A DNA stretch of 23,885 bases from the IMG/VR virus record IMGVR_UViG_3300025645_000444, positions 1-23,885 of that record; one strand, written 5' to 3'. Numbering within the stretch: the stretch's first letter is position 1; every line of letters begins with the position of its first letter. Under the pieces are notes generated by a model. That model worked only from the letters and a program-made list of their open reading frames with translations, was not told the DNA's origin and made no database searches. Source of the DNA: a virus. The translations under genes and the position numbers were made by a program. Positions 20,862 through 23,885 of this stretch are shown piece after piece.

Positions 20862-21145
20862 CAACAAAAACTGAAGCACTGAAGCTGGCGCTTGAGGCGT
20901 TATATCCCATTTCACATAACGCAACTGATGACCCCCGAGGGCAAGCAGACAAAGCTATCACCGCAATCGAAGCGGCCCTAGCGCAACCATACCATATTCC
21001 TGACGCCGGGAAATTGGTCACGAAACCTCTTTCGTTACCAGAGCAGGAATATCTTGATGCAGTGGCGGCAACACTGATGCGCGAGGGTGTAGCTAAGCAT
21101 CGGGCGAAAGAGTATGCGCAGCACTTTTTTAAGCTGGCGCAACCA
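20631..21145 (+). repeat. Three GCGCAACCA linker repeats (LAQP modules)
   Basis: GCGCAACCA occurs at 20631-20639, 20981-20989 and 21137-21145. It is translated each time in the same frame as (L)AQP and sits at apparent domain junctions in two consecutive genes. Short repeats at module borders could promote domain shuffling by recombination. A related GCGCAAC occurs near 21268. Confidence 0.5.
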
Positions 21146-21355
21146 GAGCCTGTACTCATTAACGGCTTGACCAAATCTGAAACTAGCGCGTCAATGTCTG
21201 TGATGGGGTTGTCAAAACCTAAGCGCGAGTGGGTGGGGCTGACAGACGATGTTATTTTGGACGTAGCGCAACACTACAGTGAATCTGAAGGGTTCTGGCA
21301 AGGCGCTATATGGTCGCACGACAAACTGAAGGAGTTGAATCATGTGGGGGCCTAA
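20858..21355 (+). CDS. Modular hypothetical protein with LAQP linkers
   Basis: The 165-residue protein is built from blocks. They are TKTEALKLALEALYPI...QADKAITAIEAALAQP (about 3-44), then LSLPEQEYLDAVAATLMREG...YAQHFFKLAQPEPVL (about 58-98), then a C-terminal REWVGLTDDVILDVAQHYSE...FWQGAIWSHDKLKEL (about 127-160). The first and last blocks are familiar from mosaic phage and prophage proteins, but no biochemical role is known. ATGA links it to the previous gene, and the next gene starts 14 bases before its stop. Confidence 0.65.
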   Translation: MTTKTEALKLALEALYPISHNATDDPRGQADKAITAIEAALAQPYHIPDAGKLVTKPLSLPEQEYLDAVAATLMREGVAKHRAKEYAQHFFKLAQPEPVLINGLTKSETSASMSVMGLSKPKREWVGLTDDVILDVAQHYSESEGFWQGAIWSHDKLKELNHVGA

Positions 21356-21566
21356 AACTGACTACGAAAGCACAGACTACAAAGCAGGGTTTGAGGATGG
21401 CGAATTCGCTGCCGAGACTGCAATAGCACTGAAGCAAGCCTCTGAGCGTAACTTCTGCCCACGTTGCGGCAAACGGTTGATGAACGCTCTTGGCCCTGTA
21501 AGTATTCATACTTGCACACCACCAAATGCAAGAACTTTTGACGACTACGGAAACAAAATAGTATGA
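21342..21566 (+). CDS. Small zinc-knuckle-like hypothetical protein
   Basis: The 74-residue product has an acidic N-terminal part (DYESTDYKAGFEDGEFAAE) and a CPRCGKR motif (about 39-45) plus a later HTC (about 57-59), which may complete a zinc site. GGAG before the ATG at 21342 is a good ribosome site although the gene begins inside its neighbour. ATGA-coupled to the next gene. Family unknown. Confidence 0.65.
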   Translation: MWGPKTDYESTDYKAGFEDGEFAAETAIALKQASERNFCPRCGKRLMNALGPVSIHTCTPPNARTFDDYGNKIV

Positions 21567-21805
21567 CCTGTCCACCATGTAATCAAAAATGTGACCAAGG
21601 CCGAACTTGTACACACACAATTAACAATGACAAAACTGTAGCAGTCAGTACCGAGGTTTATTGGATTCCGATTGGTATGGATACACCTCGAAATGTAAAA
21701 TTACAATTGTTAAGTGCTGGCGGTGTCGCCTCTTATGGCCCGTATCAGGGTGAACAATTCTGGACACATTGGCAGTCACTTCCAAAGAAAGTAAAAAATG
21801 CCTAG
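21563..21805 (+). CDS. Small Cys-rich hypothetical protein
   Basis: This 80-residue product begins MTCPPCNQKCDQGRTCTHTI, with four cysteines and a histidine in the first 19 residues, which may bind metal. A beta-rich domain follows (VSTEVYWIPIGMDTPRNVKL, GGVASYGPYQGEQFWTHW). It starts with an ATGA overlap and ends eight bases inside the following gene. No family is recognised. Confidence 0.6.
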   Translation: MTCPPCNQKCDQGRTCTHTINNDKTVAVSTEVYWIPIGMDTPRNVKLQLLSAGGVASYGPYQGEQFWTHWQSLPKKVKNA

Positions 21806-21992
21806 ACCTAAGCCAATTAATCCTTGGCATACAAATCCCTTGACGCTTAGAACGACATGGGAACAAAGAGTAAAACTTAAACAACTTGGTGGAGCAGTAT
21901 GGCTACGACAACAGATAGATCAGGCTTTCCTGCCCCAACCAGTTTCAGAGATTCAGTGCGACAACAATTTAAACTCGGAAAATACAAAATGA
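21798..21992 (+). CDS. Small basic hypothetical protein
   Basis: The 64-residue product (MPRPKPINPWHTNPLTLRTT...) is basic and helical in its middle (WEQRVKLKQLGGAVWLRQQID), a shape reminiscent of ribbon-helix-helix or other small DNA-binding proteins. It starts inside the previous gene by eight bases and is ATGA-coupled to the DUF3310 gene. The role is unknown. Confidence 0.6.
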   Translation: MPRPKPINPWHTNPLTLRTTWEQRVKLKQLGGAVWLRQQIDQAFLPQPVSEIQCDNNLNSENTK

Positions 21993-22309
21993 ACTTTGAT
22001 AAACATAGTATGTGGGAAAAACAACAAGCTGCAATGGCACAGCAAGCACCACAATTCAATCCAAACTTTAAAAAAGCAAATGATACGCAAATCGGAGGAC
22101 AACATTACAAGAAAGCCATCCAACCTTGGGACGCAATGGAATGCTGGATGAGTCCAGAGCAGTTTGAAGGGTTTTTACGGGGAAATGTGATTAAGTACAT
22201 CGCCAGGTACAAAGACAAAGACGGAATGAAAGATGTGCAGAAAGCCAAGCACTATCTTGAGAAACTTTTAGAGTGTTTGGAATCTCGTTGTGGGACAAGG
22301 GTAGAGTAA
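21989..22309 (+). CDS. DUF3310 (SaV-like) family protein
   Basis: The frame is open from 21899, but the ATG at 21989 overlaps the previous TGA (ATGA) and has GGAAAATACAAA before it, so I prefer the 106-residue form starting MNFDKHSMWEKQ. The C-terminal 70 residues match DUF3310: DTQIGGQHYKKAIQPWDAME, FEGFLRGNVIKYIARYKDKD, GMKDVQKAKHYLEKLLE. This small helical domain is common in phage replication and nucleotide regions; function unproved (nucleotide-kinase labels are tentative). It is TAATG-coupled to the next gene. Confidence 0.8.
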   Translation: MNFDKHSMWEKQQAAMAQQAPQFNPNFKKANDTQIGGQHYKKAIQPWDAMECWMSPEQFEGFLRGNVIKYIARYKDKDGMKDVQKAKHYLEKLLECLESRCGTRVE

Positions 22310-22536
22310 TGTACACACCTAAGCCCCAATGGTTAAAAGATCGTGAGAATGCTGCTTTTAGTGGCCCTAAAAAGCCTTGGGGTGGCTATCGTCCAGGTTC
22401 AGGACGTAAACGAACTAAACCAATTGAAAACCTAATAAACATCAAGTTAAACAGTATTCAAAAGATGATGTTGCAAGAGATGGGTAATGGTGACTTGGAT
22501 CTTGGTGTCCAGGTTCTTATTGATAAGCATTTATAA
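22309..22536 (+). CDS. Small basic protein with GxRxGSGRK motif
   Basis: The ATG at 22309 shares its A with the preceding TAA, giving 75 residues. Residues about 20-36 read KKPWGGYRPGSGRKRTK, the G-G-x-R-x-G-S-G-R-K motif found in many small phage DNA-binding or terminase-associated proteins. The rest is helical (LINIKLNSIQKMMLQEM) with a short acidic end. It may bind DNA in regulation or packaging; the motif alone does not decide. The motif is the only firm feature. Confidence 0.65.
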   Translation: MYTPKPQWLKDRENAAFSGPKKPWGGYRPGSGRKRTKPIENLINIKLNSIQKMMLQEMGNGDLDLGVQVLIDKHL

Positions 22537-22547
22537 CAATGTATATG
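22520..22547 (+). promoter_or_regulatory. Possible weak promoter before the 22574 gene
   Basis: TTGATA (22520-22525), a 16-base spacer and TATATG (22542-22547) give a plausible but imperfect promoter in the short gap before the next ATG, and a TATAAA follows. There is no supporting repeat. Confidence 0.2.
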
Positions 22548-22573
22548 TTACTGATCGTATAAATAGGAATGAT

Positions 22574-23038
22574 ATGAGTCGTAAGAAATGTAAACGTAAG
22601 CACTATGCAACAACTGGTTTTGATGCAGTTGGACACGCTATCTCTGGTGCAAGGATAGTAGACCAAAAATCTTTGGATTTGCTCACAATGAGAGATCTAA
22701 GCAGTTTAGAAGCTATCATGAACGGTAAAGGTGGAGTGCAAGAATGGTGGGACTTAACTGGTAGCCTAAATATTTGCGAAACAATGGCTCGTAATGGTAT
22801 TGGAAAAGAAGCATTGGATGATTGCGCAATCGCTCAAACAGAACTCAAGAATGCTGCTAAACGGTATGACAGATCAAAAGTAATGGGTTTTACAGGTATT
22901 GGAATTACAGCAATCAGGAATATGCTTGAGTATCATCAATTACAACGACAAATTATTAGTAGATCAGACTATTCCAAGTATATAAAAATGACGTTAGATA
23001 GATATACAAGTCGCGCACCAGAATTAGATTGTGTATAA
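22574..23038 (+). CDS. Conserved-looking phage protein of unknown function
   Basis: The frame is open further upstream, but AATAGGAATGAT before the ATG at 22574 fixes a 154-residue form (MSRKKCKRKHYATTGFDAVG...). The basic N-terminus is followed by a helical body with SLDLLTMRDLSSLEAIMNGK, LNICETMARNGIGKEALDDC, and FTGIGITAIRNMLEYHQLQ. No catalytic motif is visible. It has the look of a phage regulator or antitermination-type protein, but this is only an impression. It lies directly before the long non-coding stretch, so it may work with it. Confidence 0.7.
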   Translation: MSRKKCKRKHYATTGFDAVGHAISGARIVDQKSLDLLTMRDLSSLEAIMNGKGGVQEWWDLTGSLNICETMARNGIGKEALDDCAIAQTELKNAAKRYDRSKVMGFTGIGITAIRNMLEYHQLQRQIISRSDYSKYIKMTLDRYTSRAPELDCV

Positions 23039-23040
23039 TT

Positions 23041-23400
23041 AAATCGTCAAGTGCTGCAACACTAGATTAATGAGACTTCTTTCTCATGCGTTACCCTTAA
23101 AAAAGGAACTGGTGTTGCAGCATCAGAGCGCAGTAGAAAGAAGTCTTTTTGCGTTTTAGTTCCAATTGCTAATGACGAAATAATGAACCATGTCCCGGTT
23201 GCTGTTGAGAATAGGGATGCGCTCTTAAGGGTCGGCGCGAGAACTTGCTAGAGGTATCTCAGGAACAGGCAAAATGGGTGATGAAGTTTAGGCCAGCTTA
23301 TTGGTCGCCTGGAAATAGAATCTAGTCCTCATGGGTGTGATGGTCTTAACAAAGATGGTCAAAGTAGGGTATATCACCCTCTTGGCCCTTCCTATGTCTA
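23041..23400 (+). ncRNA. Candidate structured RNA or switch in a 371-base gene-free stretch
   Basis: No convincing gene fills 23039-23409. Instead complementary segments abound. TGCTGCAACAC pairs with GTGTTGCAGCA; AGACTTCTTTCT (23073-23084) pairs with AGAAAGAAGTCT (23135-23146), which is followed by five T. AGAGCGCA (23125-23132) pairs with TGCGCTCT (23218-23225), ACCCTTAA (23093-23100) with TTAAGGGT (23225-23232), and GGCCA (23291-23295) with TGGTC (23302-23306), stacked on CAGGC/GCCTG. AGGGT/ACCCT (23366-23380) makes a last hairpin. Several pairings cross or exclude each other. The stretch is also GC-richer than its flanks. It matches no RNA family I know. Confidence 0.5.
23051..23123 (+). 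repeat. Long inverted repeat at the start of the gene-free stretch
   Basis: TGCTGCAACAC (23052-23062) is the perfect complement of GTGTTGCAGCA (23112-23122), and G-T pairs extend the stem to about 15 positions. The loop contains ATGAGA/TCTCAT (23070-23087) and CCTT/AAGG (23095-23106) hairpins. It may cap the upstream transcript or form the first domain of a structured RNA. Confidence 0.6.
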
Positions 23401-23409
23401 AAGGAATGT

Positions 23410-23733
23410 ATGGAAATTGAACCACTAAAAGCAATTGAATATATACAACGTAATGCAGGAACTTATGCACAAGCCAAAGCAAACAGGATCTACATTGAAA
23501 ACTATCTCAAAACAGTCAAAGCTAGACTTATGGGAAATTCAGATGAAAAAGCAATTGGAGCAAAGGAGATGGATGCTTATGCAAGCTCAATCTACGTTGA
23601 ACAATTGGATGGCCTCAAAGCTGCAATAGAAATAGAAGAAACATTAAGGTATATGTTAGAAGCTGCCAAGATGAAGGTCGAAATTTGGAAGGTGCAAGAG
23701 TACACCAAGCGAACAGAAATGAAGATGCAATGA
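23410..23733 (+). CDS. Helical coiled-coil phage protein
   Basis: The 107-residue product (MEIEPLKAIEYIQRNAGTYA...) is almost entirely helical with charged heptads (AQAKANRIYIENYLKTVKAR, YVEQLDGLKAAIEIEETLRY, AAKMKVEIWKVQEYTKR). It is a pattern I associate with a common phage gene near recombination and packaging functions, of unknown role. AAGGA four bases before the ATG is the ribosome site. It is ATGA-coupled to the Ref-like nuclease gene, suggesting a paired function. Confidence 0.75.
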   Translation: MEIEPLKAIEYIQRNAGTYAQAKANRIYIENYLKTVKARLMGNSDEKAIGAKEMDAYASSIYVEQLDGLKAAIEIEETLRYMLEAAKMKVEIWKVQEYTKRTEMKMQ

Positions 23734-23885
23734 ACGAGAAGCAGTACAAGCAAAAGCTAGTCACTCTTGGTTGTATGGTTTGCAGGCGTTTATACGGCAT
23801 AACAGACAGCCCGGTACAGTTGCATCACTTTAGATCTGGAGGCTGGGGAAGGGGTGATTACACCACCCTGATACCCCTTTGCCCT
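23730..23885 (+). CDS. Ref-like HNH nuclease (partial, runs off window)
   Basis: The 52 visible codons read MNEKQYKQKLVTLGCMVCRR, then LYGITDSPVQLHHFRSGGWG and end TTLIPLCP. CxxC (Cys15, Cys18), a later His-His (32-33) and a C-terminal LC make the layout of the P1 Ref/DUF968-type HNH fold, in which zinc-bound cysteines frame the His active site. Ref cuts DNA held in RecA displacement loops. The second half, with the final catalytic His cluster, lies beyond the edge. ATGA-coupled to the coiled-coil gene. Confidence 0.75.
   Translation, partial: MNEKQYKQKLVTLGCMVCRRLYGITDSPVQLHHFRSGGWGRGDYTTLIPLCP

Noticed and set aside
23070-23159. 29-residue frame MRLLSHALPLKK... in the gene-free stretch
   Set aside because: No ribosome site, and most of it is formed by the inverted repeats. 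Kept only as a possible leader peptide for the switch idea.
23331-23420. 29-residue hydrophobic frame overlapping the coiled-coil gene start
   Set aside because: No ribosome site before its ATG, and its end overlaps the well-supported ATG at 23410.
1-23885. tRNA genes, CRISPR arrays, insertion sequences, integrase or attachment sites
   Set aside because: I looked for cloverleaf-like T-arm sequences, regular spaced repeats and transposase or integrase motifs on both strands and saw none.

Overview
The window is one stretch of a tailed double-stranded DNA phage genome. It has no ribosomal RNA or tRNA genes, no integrase and no host metabolic genes, and it is packed with short genes that overlap by ATGA or TAATG. 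The short-tail style virion genes (a beta-propeller nozzle-like protein, large internal virion proteins, tailspike and fibres) point to a podovirus-like phage. The host is inferred only loosely: a Gram-negative bacterium, perhaps an aquatic betaproteobacterium. The DNA is moderately AT-rich, except for a visibly GC-richer patch around 20420-21560.

Layout. (1) 1-10857, plus strand: late virion genes. These are the tail end of an upstream gene, a small fibre-like protein, a pectate-lyase-fold tailspike, a two-helix membrane protein, a nozzle-like protein, an 838-residue fibre with a C1q-like domain, and a run of Ala/Gly/Gln-rich proteins likely to be internal virion (DNA ejection) proteins. (2) 10891-12069, plus strand: lysis cassette with a membrane/coiled-coil protein, an 18-codon micro-ORF, a three-helix holin and a GH108-type endolysin. 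(3) 14377-12066, minus strand: an early recombination operon with a Sak-type (DUF1071) single-strand annealing protein, a small protein with an SSB-like C-terminal tail, a MazG-like protein and several small genes. (4) 14488-22536, plus strand: early/middle genes, including two zinc-ribbon proteins, a winged-helix replication initiator, a DnaB/RecA-fold helicase, a cytosine-methyltransferase-like protein, RusA, an HNH-AP2 homing endonuclease, and a long cascade of small coupled genes ending in a DUF3310 protein. (5) 22574-23885: a 154-codon conserved phage gene, a 371-base gene-free stretch full of complementary segments, a coiled-coil gene and the start of a Ref-like HNH nuclease. Terminase and head genes presumably lie outside the window.

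How the parts fit. The minus-strand operon (annealing protein plus SSB-like partner) and the plus-strand replication operon (initiator, helicase, RusA) diverge from a 110-base control region at 14378-14487. That region holds a promoter-like cassette repeated almost exactly at 19120-19190, and an operator-like palindrome. The lysis genes and the minus-strand operon meet tail to tail with a four-base overlap.

Most unusual points. First, an HNH endonuclease gene and a folded leader separate a leftover rusA 5' stub (18031) from a complete rusA (18670). Second, 23041-23409 looks like an undescribed pseudoknotted RNA or switch. Third, a three-way-junction-like element sits just upstream of the initiator gene. 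Fourth, there is a duplicated promoter-leader cassette. Fifth, several micro-genes can be recognised only by their coupled starts and stops.
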